5,607 bases of DNA from NCBI GenBank assembly GCA_014729315.1, contig WJKD01000195.1, forward strand, positions 1-5,607, written 5' to 3'. The translations under genes were made by a program, and so were the position numbers. How positions within the stretch are numbered: position 1 is the stretch's first letter; each line of letters starts with the position of its first letter. Below are positions 1 to 5,607 of the stretch, piece after piece. This stretch comes from Promethearchaeota archaeon. Lineage in GTDB: Archaea > Asgardarchaeota > Lokiarchaeia > Sigynarchaeales > SOKP01. A model generated the notes under the pieces. It saw only the letters and a list, made by a program, of their open reading frames with translations, did not search any database and was not told the origin of the DNA.

Positions 1-1167
1 AGATTAGCCCTTATAGTAGTCGCCGTCCTTTCGTTTATCTCTTACTACATTGGTTATTTAATTTCACTTATTATTAGTAGAATAAGAGAGTACTATGCTG
101 ACGAGCACGCCGCTGAACTTACCGAAAATCCAAACGCGTTGTCAACAGGCTTAGTAAAAATTGCATACGGACTGCTAGTAGATGCACAAGCTGAAGATAG
201 AAAAAAATCAAAAGTAAGAGCAGTGAAAGGATTAGGTATTTTTGACCCTGGAGTAGCAAAAGCTTTTGCAGTTTCGAGCGTTGGAAAAAGCGGGACTTTT
301 ACAAGAACCGCTATTCAAAAAGCCGCAGCTTGGGATTTGTTTAATCCGTGGGCGAAATATTATCAAATCTTTAGCACGCACCCATTACCGGCGAAAAGAA
401 TTATAAGATTGAACGATCAATGCTCTTTCTACAATGTCCAACCGGAGATTGACTTCAGCTACGCAAGAAAACTCAAAGAGGAACAAGCAGGAAAGACTAT
501 GATGGATGAATTTCTCGTCGATGTGTTGATTAAGTTCTTACCGATCGTAATTTTTGTTGGTTTAGTTGCCGCCACGATTCTTTGGATTTTCACGGCAGCG
601 GGTTTATACGATTTAGGACCTATTTTCGGAATGGAGAATCTATTTTCGAACTTAATGTTGTTCTGGGCTTTTGGTTTCTACCTAATTGGATTTGGAGTCA
701 TCGTCAAAATTAAGTTCAAATACAAGAGTGGGTTTGAACCAAAACAGATCGTAGACTTGGTCACAAACATAAAGGTCTCTCCTATTCGTACCGTTCCCGC
801 AGTTCTCGAAGGCACGATAATTGGCAGAGGAATTCCAGGATATTATTTCAGCGACGACTTATTTTTCCAAGACGACACGGGACTTATGTACATCGATTAT
901 CGATTCGGCTTATCTATCGTTGATTTCTTCTGGGCAATTTTAAGAGTTAAAAAATTGATCGGGCAAAGAGCAAAAATTAAAGGCTGGTATCGTCGAGGTC
1001 CAAGTCCGTACCTTCAAGTTGACACCATTGAAGTGGCCGGCAAAAGATACAGGAATTACTCTAAGCACTTGACGTATTTCTGGGTAGTTCTTGCGTTTAT
1101 TATCGGCATGGTGCTCCTTTTCATTTGGTACGCGGCATCCCCTACGGGATTCTTTGGACTATTTTAA
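1..1167 (+). CDS. M48-family (HtpX-like) membrane zinc metalloprotease with C-terminal extension, 5' partial
   Basis: The frame is open from base 1 to the TAA at 1165-1167 (388 residues visible), so the start lies outside; the TTG at 139 is internal. Residues 2-25 are a hydrophobic membrane segment, followed directly by SRIREYYADEHAAEL. In M48/HtpX proteases the Glu of this REYxAD motif (here E30) is the third zinc ligand; the HEXXH helix with the other two must lie upstream. FSTHPLPAKRI at about 124-134 is the usual end of the M48 domain. HtpX enzymes degrade damaged membrane proteins, with the active site facing the cytoplasm. Classical HtpX ends near here, but this protein adds about 250 residues: membrane segments at about 178-198 and 215-236, a soluble beta-rich, OB-like stretch at about 259-346 (LEGTIIGRGIPGYY, GQRAKIKGWYRRGP), and a last membrane segment at about 357-377. 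The family is secure; the fold and role of the extension are inferred. Confidence 0.9.
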   Translation, partial: RLALIVVAVLSFISYYIGYLISLIISRIREYYADEHAAELTENPNALSTGLVKIAYGLLVDAQAEDRKKSKVRAVKGLGIFDPGVAKAFAVSSVGKSGTFTRTAIQKAAAWDLFNPWAKYYQIFSTHPLPAKRIIRLNDQCSFYNVQPEIDFSYARKLKEEQAGKTMMDEFLVDVLIKFLPIVIFVGLVAATILWIFTAAGLYDLGPIFGMENLFSNLMLFWAFGFYLIGFGVIVKIKFKYKSGFEPKQIVDLVTNIKVSPIRTVPAVLEGTIIGRGIPGYYFSDDLFFQDDTGLMYIDYRFGLSIVDFFWAILRVKKLIGQRAKIKGWYRRGPSPYLQVDTIEVAGKRYRNYSKHLTYFWVVLAFIIGMVLLFIWYAASPTGFFGLF

Positions 1168-1172
1168 AATTG

Positions 1173-1204
1173 TTTTTTTTTGATTGTTTTTATTTTTTAT
1201 TTTA
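1173..1204 (+). terminator. Poly-T terminator after the M48 gene
   Basis: Six bases after the TAA stop comes a run of nine T, then TTTT, TTTTTT and TTTT blocks separated by one to a few bases. No GC-rich hairpin precedes it. Archaeal RNA polymerase can stop at T-runs without a stem-loop, so this tract probably ends the protease transcript and separates it from the next gene. Confidence 0.6.
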
Positions 1205-1265
1205 ATTTATTAGGAATATGATTAAAGCTAGAATTCATTAAGTATCCCCAGAAAAAAGAGAAATC

Positions 1266-1270
1266 GAGGA
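1266..1270 (+). promoter_or_regulatory. Shine-Dalgarno site fixing a TTG start
   Basis: GAGGA lies seven bases before the TTG at 1278. The frame is open back to a TAA at 1239-1241 with no other usual start codon nearer the family's N-terminus. Starting at this TTG gives KVELMAPMKNLQSL, matching the usual U32 opening, so site and homology agree on the start. Confidence 0.7.
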
Positions 1271-1277
1271 AATCAAA

Positions 1278-2519
1278 TTGAGTACTAAAAAGGTCGAACT
1301 AATGGCACCGATGAAGAATCTTCAATCACTCCACGCCGTATTGAAATACGCTGACGCTGTGTACTTTGGGGTTGAATCTCTAAACATGAGGATGTTTAGT
1401 GATAATTTTAAGCTTGAGGATTTGCCCGAAATAGTAAAATTATGTCACGAGAATAATGTCAAAGCGTATTTGACCACTAATGTCGTCATCTACGAAAACG
1501 AATTCGAATTATTAGCAAAAGCTTTGAATCGAGCAAAGGAAAGCAACATAGACGCTGTGATCGTTCATGATATTGGTGCAATTTCTCTTGCCAAAGAGAA
1601 AGGATTAGCCTTTCACATATCCACTCAAGCAAACATCTCAAATTCTCGGAGCGCTCGTTTTTACGAGGACCTTGGTGCTGAAAGAGTTATCCTCGCCAGA
1701 GAACTTTCGCTTGAGCAAATAAAAAAGATAAAATCGAAACTAACTAAAGCGAAGGTAGAAACATTCGTCCACGGTGCTCAATGTACATCGATTTCAGGAA
1801 GATGTTACTTCTCTGCTGAGTTATGTGGATCCCAAGAATATTCCGCAAATCGAGGCCGATGCGTCCAGCCGTGTCGGAGGAGATGGCGCGTCTTCGATGA
1901 CCAAAATAACGAGCTCTTATACGACGGAGTGTTTTTTATTAATACTAAAGATCTATGCATGATAGAACACGTCCCCCAACTGATCGAAGCACACATCGAC
2001 GCTTTCAAAATTGAAGGGCGTATGCGAGACCCGATCTACATTGAAGAGACCGCAGCTTGTTATCGAGAAGCAATTGACGCTTATTACGATAACTCTTTCA
2101 CGCCCGAGAAAGCACAAGTTTGGTTGAACCGATTGAAAAAAGTCTATAATCGGGGATTTTCCACTGGTTTTTATTTTGGAATGCCCACTGGACGCGAAAT
2201 CGAACGGTTCAAGGACGGAAATATTTCGGAATATCGAAAAAAAGAGATCGGTAAAGTTTTATCTTATTTTCCTAAACGAAAAGCTGCAAAAATACTTCTC
2301 ACTAAAGGAAAGCTCAAGCTCAACGATGAGATAATTTTCATTGGAGCACACACCTCAACTTATTTGCGGCAGAACATTACCTCTATTCAGATTAAAAGGA
2401 AGAAAAACCTAAGCGAAACTCCAACAGTGTCTCAAGGAAATCCAATTGCAGTTGGTATTCTCGTGGATAGACCGGTGAAAAAAAACGATCGAGTATTCAG
2501 GTTAATCAAAAAAAAGTGA
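1278..2519 (+). CDS. Peptidase U32 family protein (TrhP/RlhA-type, probable Fe-S RNA hydroxylation protein)
   Basis: A 413-residue protein beginning at TTG. The N-terminal half is the U32 barrel: KVELMAPMKNLQSL (6-19), DAVYFGVESLNMR (26-38), VKAYLTTN (61-68) and the conserved STQANISN (115-122). The signature region FVHGAQCTSISGRCYFS (163-179) is a near match to the U32 pattern. Cysteines C169, C176, C195 and C199 occupy the positions that bind a 4Fe-4S cluster in characterised U32 relatives; C183 is an extra. DAFKIEGRMRDP (241-252) is the family's KIEGR block. From about residue 322 comes the U32 C-terminal beta-barrel domain. Most characterised members are not peptidases: TrhP hydroxylates tRNA U34 using prephenate, RlhA acts on 23S rRNA, and UbiU/UbiV hydroxylate quinone precursors. 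Length and C-terminal domain fit TrhP/RlhA-like proteins best. The substrate in this archaeon cannot be read from the sequence. It stands alone, after a terminator and before an AT-rich gap. Confidence 0.9.
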   Translation: MSTKKVELMAPMKNLQSLHAVLKYADAVYFGVESLNMRMFSDNFKLEDLPEIVKLCHENNVKAYLTTNVVIYENEFELLAKALNRAKESNIDAVIVHDIGAISLAKEKGLAFHISTQANISNSRSARFYEDLGAERVILARELSLEQIKKIKSKLTKAKVETFVHGAQCTSISGRCYFSAELCGSQEYSANRGRCVQPCRRRWRVFDDQNNELLYDGVFFINTKDLCMIEHVPQLIEAHIDAFKIEGRMRDPIYIEETAACYREAIDAYYDNSFTPEKAQVWLNRLKKVYNRGFSTGFYFGMPTGREIERFKDGNISEYRKKEIGKVLSYFPKRKAAKILLTKGKLKLNDEIIFIGAHTSTYLRQNITSIQIKRKKNLSETPTVSQGNPIAVGILVDRPVKKNDRVFRLIKKK

Positions 2520-2556
2520 TTAAAACGATTTAGAGCCAGAAACTCTACCTAAGCAA

Positions 2557-2592
2557 CCATTTCCAAATGGGGAGACATTCTAATATCTCCCT
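2557..2592. repeat. Two overlapping, mutually exclusive hairpins after the U32 gene
   Basis: CCATTT (2557-2562) pairs with AAATGG (2565-2570) across two bases. GGGAGA (2570-2575) pairs with TCTCCC (2586-2591) across ten bases, with a possible outer G-U pair at 2569/2592. The stems share bases 2569-2570, so both cannot form fully at once. They start 38 bases after the stop codon. They could be a 3'-end processing or termination structure; there is no strong T-run after them. Confidence 0.4.
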
Positions 2593-2784
2593 TAGAAATA
2601 AAATTTTATTCTCAAAATAATCTCATTACAAGTATTGAATTTCTAAAATCTTCGATTCCCTATATTTATAGTATGATCAAAACAAGTTTTTATTTCTCCG
2701 CTCTATAACGTGAACTTATGAAAATGAAAAAAGTCAATTTTTTTTCAAAACAAACTTTAAAAGTTCGTGTTTCAGCTTAAGATT

Positions 2785-2793
2785 ATTTATTAA
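2785..2793 (+). promoter_or_regulatory. Probable TATA box of the winged-helix gene
   Basis: ATTTATTAA lies about 30 bases before the ATG at 2823. An archaeal TATA box is centred about 26 bases before transcription start, so the transcript would begin a few bases before the ATG. That fits the absence of any Shine-Dalgarno site there. In such AT-rich DNA similar strings are common, so this is moderate evidence. Confidence 0.4.
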
Positions 2794-2822
2794 CTATCTT
2801 TACCTTTATCTAAATACCCATT

Positions 2823-3062
2823 ATGAACCCTCTTCAGAAAAAGCTCTTACAATTTTTCAAGGAAAAGGACTACGCAATAAATCCGCTCTTGGTCTGCGAA
2901 CCTCTTGGGCAAGACCCGTTCATTGTCCGCCGAAATGTAATGTCGTTAGTTCAGCAAGGCTTCTTAGAGCATAAAGGATATCTCACTCGCGTTAATAGGC
3001 TATTACCTTTATATCAAATTACTGATCATGGTAAAAAGCGTTTGGGTAGTAAATCCATTTGA
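2823..3062 (+). CDS. Small winged-helix DNA-binding protein
   Basis: A 79-residue protein that is essentially one winged-helix domain. Helix 1 is about 2-16 (NPLQKKLLQFFKEKD) and helix 2 about 20-29. The probable recognition helix is about 31-46 (DPFIVRRNVMSLVQQGFL), and residues 50-68 form a beta wing (HKGYLTRVNRLLPLYQIT) before a basic tail. The pattern 'helix, QQGFLEHKG, wing, YQITDHGKKRL' is typical of archaeal transcription regulators of the MarR/PadR/ArsR-like winged-helix group. No ligand-binding or dimerisation domain is attached, and no metal-binding Cys/His cluster is visible, so the signal it senses is unknown. No Shine-Dalgarno site precedes the ATG, which suggests a near-leaderless transcript. 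The nucleotidyltransferase pseudogene converges on it from the other strand. It could regulate itself or a neighbour, but nothing here shows the target. Confidence 0.75.
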   Translation: MNPLQKKLLQFFKEKDYAINPLLVCEPLGQDPFIVRRNVMSLVQQGFLEHKGYLTRVNRLLPLYQITDHGKKRLGSKSI

Positions 3063-3176
3063 CTCGTGAAAGTTCTTTACTTCCCCGCTTCTCAATCTTA
3101 ATTCCGCAAAAAACGATCGTGTTGAATTTCTTCCTATAAACATACCTTCTTAGCTATGTCACACTCATTGACAAAT

Positions 3177-3443
3177 CTATCCATAATTTTTAACGCTCCT
3201 CTCCTTTATTAACTATGAAAATAAAGAATTATCGTTTAATTCTCCTAAGTCTACCGATTTTGGTAAATTTCTTAACAATTCTCCTTAATATTTAAAGAAT
3301 TCTTCGGGTCTAATACCTTCCACGGCGAGATCCATGTCGCTATAATCGTTTCGGTCTAATGCTGAACCAAAAAGATACACTTCACTTACCTCGTATTTTT
3401 TTGCAAATCGGACGATGATTTCTTTCTCTCATTCGCTTATCAT
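3177..3443 (-). pseudogene. MNT-type minimal nucleotidyltransferase, broken by three in-frame stops
   Basis: Read on the minus strand from ATG 3443-3441, one frame gives an 88-codon protein to a final TAG at 3179-3177. It holds EIIVRFAKKYEVSEVYLFGS, then SDMDLAVEG, GELLRNLPKSVDLGEL and LIKERSVKNYG. This is the MNT/MntA family: G26-S27 and D36-x-D38 are the nucleotide- and metal-binding residues of the polymerase-beta fold. MntA-type proteins usually pair with a HEPN (HepT) toxin and transfer AMP onto it. The frame is interrupted by TGA at codon 5 (3431-3429), TAA at codon 53 (3287-3285) and TAG at codon 77 (3215-3213), with no insertion or deletion. Length and C-terminus look normal for the family. 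A Shine-Dalgarno site, GGTGAT at 3452-3447, still sits before the ATG. Because three different stops are involved, codon reassignment is unlikely. No HEPN partner is recognisable in the window. The family call is strong; 'pseudogene' is the simplest reading. Confidence 0.8.
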
Positions 3444-3529
3444 ATTATCACCTAATATGCCCTACTTCTTCTTAAATCAATACTCTCTAAAATTATAATC
3501 ATATTTTACTTATTATAGGTTTCTTCTTG

Positions 3530-3537
3530 TATTTAAA
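3530..3537 (-). promoter_or_regulatory. TATA box facing the nucleotidyltransferase pseudogene
   Basis: On the minus strand this reads TTTAAATA, a full match to the archaeal TATA consensus. It predicts transcription start near 3505-3511, about 65 bases before the pseudogene's ATG. A 16-codon frame (ATG at 3502, stop at 3454-3452) opens just after that point, and its stop overlaps the Shine-Dalgarno site of the pseudogene. Confidence 0.4.
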
Positions 3538-3602
3538 GACAAATCACTTATAGTCTAATAGAAAACGGAATTAGTATCACATTATTAACTATACTACTCA
3601 TT

Positions 3603-3828
3603 TTAAATAAAAAATATTGTTTTTCCAAATATTGTCGGGAATTTCGCCATCTGTGATACTTCTTCGAAGTGAAAAAAATTTACCTCCGTTAAATCGCACG
3701 TAGAGCACTCAAAAGCCTACATTCTCTTCGGAAATTTTAGATTTCACATCACTGTCCACATTTTCTCGGGTCGATCTTAAAAATTTTGAAAAAGGGTCGG
3801 TTTTTGAGAATGTTTATAAGAATAACAT
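3603..3828 (-). pseudogene. Possible frameshifted relic of a small Cys-containing protein
   Basis: On the minus strand, ATG at 3828 opens a frame that meets TAA at codon 5 (3816-3814). It then runs open to 3712, with protein-like content including STRENVDSDVKSKISEENVGF, before TGA at 3711-3709. At the TTTT run (3714-3711) a one-base shift moves into a second frame, open from 3716 to TAA at 3605-3603. That frame gives FECSTCDLTEVNFFHFEEV, with a CxxC pair that would suit a zinc site. Neither piece is a convincing gene alone, and no family is recognised. Chance open frames of this size do occur, so this is a weak call. Confidence 0.2.
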
Positions 3829-3925
3829 CAAAAATATTTATATTTTGATAAATTCCTAAAAAAGGTGTAAATATAAAAATGAACCTTAAATCACTCAAAG
3901 AAATATAGCTAATCTGAATTCGCTT

Positions 3926-3954
3926 AAAACATTATGTTTAAAACATAATTTTTT
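3926..3954. repeat. Long AT-rich palindrome
   Basis: ATTATGTTT (3931-3939) and AAACATAAT (3941-3949) are perfect nine-base inverted arms around one base. After one mismatch (3930/3950) four more A-T pairs extend the symmetry to 29 bases. It could bind a dimeric regulator or form a stem. The T-run on its right side would also allow a weak terminator on the plus strand, but no intact gene lies just upstream. Confidence 0.45.
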
Positions 3955-4065
3955 GAGAAGTATTCCAGGCAATATATGCAAATTAAACACACTGTCAAAA
4001 CTTTGACCTAATTCATAATATATTTACTATAAGTTATAATTGGTTTTCTGCGAAAAAGTTAGTTA

Positions 4066-4073
4066 TTTAAATA
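4066..4073 (+). promoter_or_regulatory. TATA box upstream of the TPR gene
   Basis: TTTAAATA is a full consensus match, preceded by an A-rich CGAAAAAG stretch at 4051-4058 that may contribute to TFB binding. It predicts a start near 4090-4098 and a leader of about 80 bases. The TATTTTATAG at 4088-4097 is an alternative box that would shorten the leader. Confidence 0.45.
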
Positions 4074-4118
4074 TAAAGAAATCTACATATTTTATAGAAT
4101 CAGTAGGAATCGCATAAC

Positions 4119-4132
4119 GGTTTTAAAAAACC
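4119..4132. repeat. Short palindrome in the TPR gene leader
   Basis: GGTTTT and AAAACC are perfect six-base inverted arms separated by AA. It lies between the TATA candidates and the ATG at 4178, where an operator or a short RNA stem could act. Only its position supports a function. Confidence 0.3.
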
Positions 4133-4177
4133 ACATTAAAAGGATAAAAATTCAAATAGAAAATTTTTAGAAATGAA

Positions 4178-5607
4178 ATGAGTCAATATACCATCAATGA
4201 ATATCTTTCCCTGAAGTTGGAAGGAGAAGATTCTGTAATATATGTGAAAGGTGAGAAATTCATAATATGTAAATATTTACTAATCAATATACCCATCAAC
4301 AAGATAAGTGAATTCGACGAGATCCAATCTATCGACGAGGCAGCTGACAATTTAGACACGACTTTAGATCCTATTATTGACGAATTTGGTGAAATTCACC
4401 GTAAAAATAAAATACCCCCAGAAGTAGAATTTTGGGGGCATTGCTCCAATATTCAAGTATGGGTTGAAAATGATTACAACACTCGACTGCTCGCAAGTAA
4501 CATCGCCTTTCCATTACTCAAAAAATTAGCAGACGCGGGCGATTCTAAAGCCCAACTTATTCTCAAGGAAGAAATTGTCAAACGGCTCGATACGGGATAT
4601 TTACCCGTAGTACTTTACCTAATGAATAGTGGATACCTTAAGTACTTAGATAAGGAAGAACTTCTTTCTTCAAAATTCTTTCGAAAAATAAGTGATATCA
4701 GAAAATTTCGAAAATATGTTTTTGATTTGGAGCCTAAAACAGTGAAAGAATGGATCTCCAAAGCTATATTACTGAGTAAATTTAACCTGGAAGAATGGAG
4801 TGACCTATGTTTTGAAGTGGCGATAAAAAAATTTCCTGAAAATGAAGAACTTAGAATTCAATACGCTTTAGAGTTAGAAGAAAGAGGAGAGAATCAAAAG
4901 GCATTAGGCACGCTTTTAGATTTAACAAAAATTGCACCTTATAATCCAATTCATTGGATTAGGATAGGTTCTTTCATGTTGGATCGTAAAAAATTTGAAA
5001 ATGCGGTAAAATATTTAAAAAAAGCGTTAGAGATTAACCCCCAATTGTTTTCAGCGAAATTAAAATTAGCTAGGGCATGGCATAATTTAAATAAACATCC
5101 AAAACGAGACGAAATCCTCTCCGAATTAATTAGCTTAGGAAATCTCTCTCACCATGAATTGAGGGCTCTAGTTTTTTTTTGCAGCGAAATTTTAATGCTT
5201 AAGGAATCTGTATCGCTCTTTAAAAAGCTCCTTCTAAAGGTTCCAGACGACCCAAGAGATTGGTATGGACTAGCAATTACATATAGAGAGATGGGGAAAT
5301 TATACCATCAACGACGTTGTCTTAAGAAATCTATAAGATTTAGCTCAGATCCCAACTTAATCTCTAAAGCCTTGAATTTTTTAGGTCAAAGCTATGTAGA
5401 AAACGGAAACTTGATTCGCGGGATCGATCTTTTATACGAAGCGGTAAAATCAGACCCTTATAACGCTGCAGCGTGGTTTAATCAGACTCGTGTCCAAGTA
5501 GTTTTATTAGACCTCGAGCGAGGAGAACTTTCGGTGAAGATCCAGAAAAAAATAGAAGAACTTAACCAAGCTACCGAACTGGGCGAAAATTTTCGAGTCT
5601 CGACAAT
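4178..5607 (+). CDS. TPR protein with an N-terminal FWGHCSN-motif domain, 3' partial
   Basis: From ATG 4178 the frame is open to the window end (476 codons visible). An in-frame TAG at 4157-4159 makes this the first possible ATG. No clear Shine-Dalgarno site precedes it. Residues 1 to about 165 form a distinct domain: INEYLSLKLEG, YVKGEKFIICKYLL, SIDEAADNLD, the striking EVEFWGHCSNIQVW (82-95), then NYDTRLL-like and AFPLLKKLADAGD (110-122). I recall this domain as a repeated family in Lokiarchaeota, where it precedes repeat modules; its function is unknown. TPR-like helical pairs follow from about 222. The clearest are 257-289 (PIHWIRIGSFMLDRKKF...ALEINP), 358-392 (DPRDWYGLAITYREMGK) and 395-428 (ISKALNFLGQSYVENGN...AVKSDP). 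There is no signal peptide or membrane segment, so the protein is probably cytoplasmic and a protein-interaction scaffold. Reading is in frame through a run of nine T at 5172-5180. Confidence 0.85.
   Translation, partial: MSQYTINEYLSLKLEGEDSVIYVKGEKFIICKYLLINIPINKISEFDEIQSIDEAADNLDTTLDPIIDEFGEIHRKNKIPPEVEFWGHCSNIQVWVENDYNTRLLASNIAFPLLKKLADAGDSKAQLILKEEIVKRLDTGYLPVVLYLMNSGYLKYLDKEELLSSKFFRKISDIRKFRKYVFDLEPKTVKEWISKAILLSKFNLEEWSDLCFEVAIKKFPENEELRIQYALELEERGENQKALGTLLDLTKIAPYNPIHWIRIGSFMLDRKKFENAVKYLKKALEINPQLFSAKLKLARAWHNLNKHPKRDEILSELISLGNLSHHELRALVFFCSEILMLKESVSLFKKLLLKVPDDPRDWYGLAITYREMGKLYHQRRCLKKSIRFSSDPNLISKALNFLGQSYVENGNLIRGIDLLYEAVKSDPYNAAAWFNQTRVQVVLLDLERGELSVKIQKKIEELNQATELGENFRVST

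Larger units (their letters stand above)
2520..2822. other. AT-rich intergenic region between the U32 and winged-helix genes
   Basis: About 300 bases without a convincing gene. It holds two overlapping hairpins at 2557-2592, a small palindrome CTATATTTATAG at 2660-2671, and the probable promoter of the next gene near its end. A 20-codon frame at 2718-2780 (opening MKMKKVNFF) has only a weak GTGA upstream and no recognisable content, so it is not called. No tRNA or other RNA gene was recognised. Confidence 0.6.
2786..3592 (+). repeat. Dispersed 11-base motif TTATTAACTAT, three copies
   Basis: Exact copies on the plus strand at 2787-2797, 3206-3216 and 3582-3592; the first two share one more T on the left. 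The first overlaps the TATA-like element of the winged-helix gene. The second lies inside the nucleotidyltransferase pseudogene and includes its third in-frame stop. The entry spans the three copies and is not one continuous repeat. It may be a binding site or chance in AT-rich sequence. Confidence 0.3.
3444..4177. other. Long AT-rich region without an intact gene
   Basis: About 730 bases with no open gene on either strand and visibly lower GC than the flanking genes. It holds a TATA-like box facing the nucleotidyltransferase pseudogene, a possible second relic on the minus strand (3828-3603) and a long palindrome at 3926-3954. The promoter of the TPR gene is near its right end. A nine-codon plus-strand frame at 3879-3908 (MNLKSLKEI) has AAAGGTG eleven bases upstream but stops at once; it may be a remnant or chance. 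A smaller inverted repeat lies at 3827-3849 (ATCAAAA/TTTTGAT). Confidence 0.6.

Noticed and set aside
139..1167. TTG at 139 as the start of the protease
   Set aside because: The frame continues upstream to base 1 through a membrane segment and the REYYAD zinc-ligand motif, so the TTG is an internal Leu codon.
1774..1962. 62-codon plus-strand frame inside the U32 gene
   Set aside because: It overlaps the conserved cysteine region of the U32 protein in another frame, has no recognisable content, and is a shadow.
1805..2008. 67-codon minus-strand frame inside the U32 gene
   Set aside because: It is antisense to a strongly conserved coding region and has no motif or own regulatory signals.
2645..2665. 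T-arm-like TTCGATTC suggesting a tRNA
   Set aside because: No acceptor, D or anticodon stems could be paired around it.
2718..2780. 20-codon frame beginning MKMKKVNFF
   Set aside because: It has only a weak upstream GTGA and low-complexity content, and chance is sufficient.
3177..3443. Stop-codon reassignment explaining the broken nucleotidyltransferase
   Set aside because: All three stop codons occur inside the frame, while the complete neighbouring genes end normally at TAA or TGA.
5165..5190. Possible frameshift at the nine-T run in the TPR gene
   Set aside because: Counting codons through the run keeps the frame, and TPR-like content continues on both sides.

Overview
The window looks like a stretch of an AT-rich archaeal chromosome, most likely from an Asgard (Lokiarchaeia-type) lineage. 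Three things support this. Two sites match the archaeal TATA consensus TTTAAATA, and a T-run resembles an archaeal terminator. The first gene is an M48 membrane protease with a long C-terminal extension that I associate with archaea. The last gene opens with a domain carrying an FWGHCSN-type motif that I recall as recurrent in Lokiarchaeota proteomes. The lineage is inferred from remembered families, not from a search.

Layout. Positions 1-1167 (+) hold the 3' part of the M48/HtpX-like protease; its 5' end and HEXXH motif lie before the window. A T-rich terminator-like tract follows. Positions 1278-2519 (+) hold a complete U32-family protein, the family of the iron-sulfur RNA hydroxylation proteins TrhP and RlhA. 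It starts at TTG with a well-placed Shine-Dalgarno site. After a roughly 300-base AT-rich gap containing two overlapping hairpins, positions 2823-3062 (+) encode a small, probably near-leaderless, winged-helix DNA-binding protein. Positions 4178-5607 (+) hold the 5' part of a large TPR protein that runs off the right edge.

Between the winged-helix gene and the TPR gene lie about 1.1 kb without an intact gene, and here the minus strand carries remains. Positions 3443-3177 read as a complete MNT-type minimal nucleotidyltransferase with Shine-Dalgarno site, start, GS...DxD active-site motif and natural C-terminus. It is broken only by three in-frame stops (TGA, TAA, TAG) with no frameshift. Further upstream, 3828-3603 may be a second, frameshifted relic of a small Cys-containing protein; this is weak. 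The rest is very AT-rich, with palindromes and a three-copy TTATTAACTAT motif.

I see no single operon. The M48, U32, winged-helix and TPR genes share a strand, but gaps, a terminator and separate promoters suggest independent transcription. I found no new multi-gene system. The most unusual items are the frame-preserved nucleotidyltransferase pseudogene, the domain makeup of the TPR protein, and the C-terminal extension of the M48 protease.
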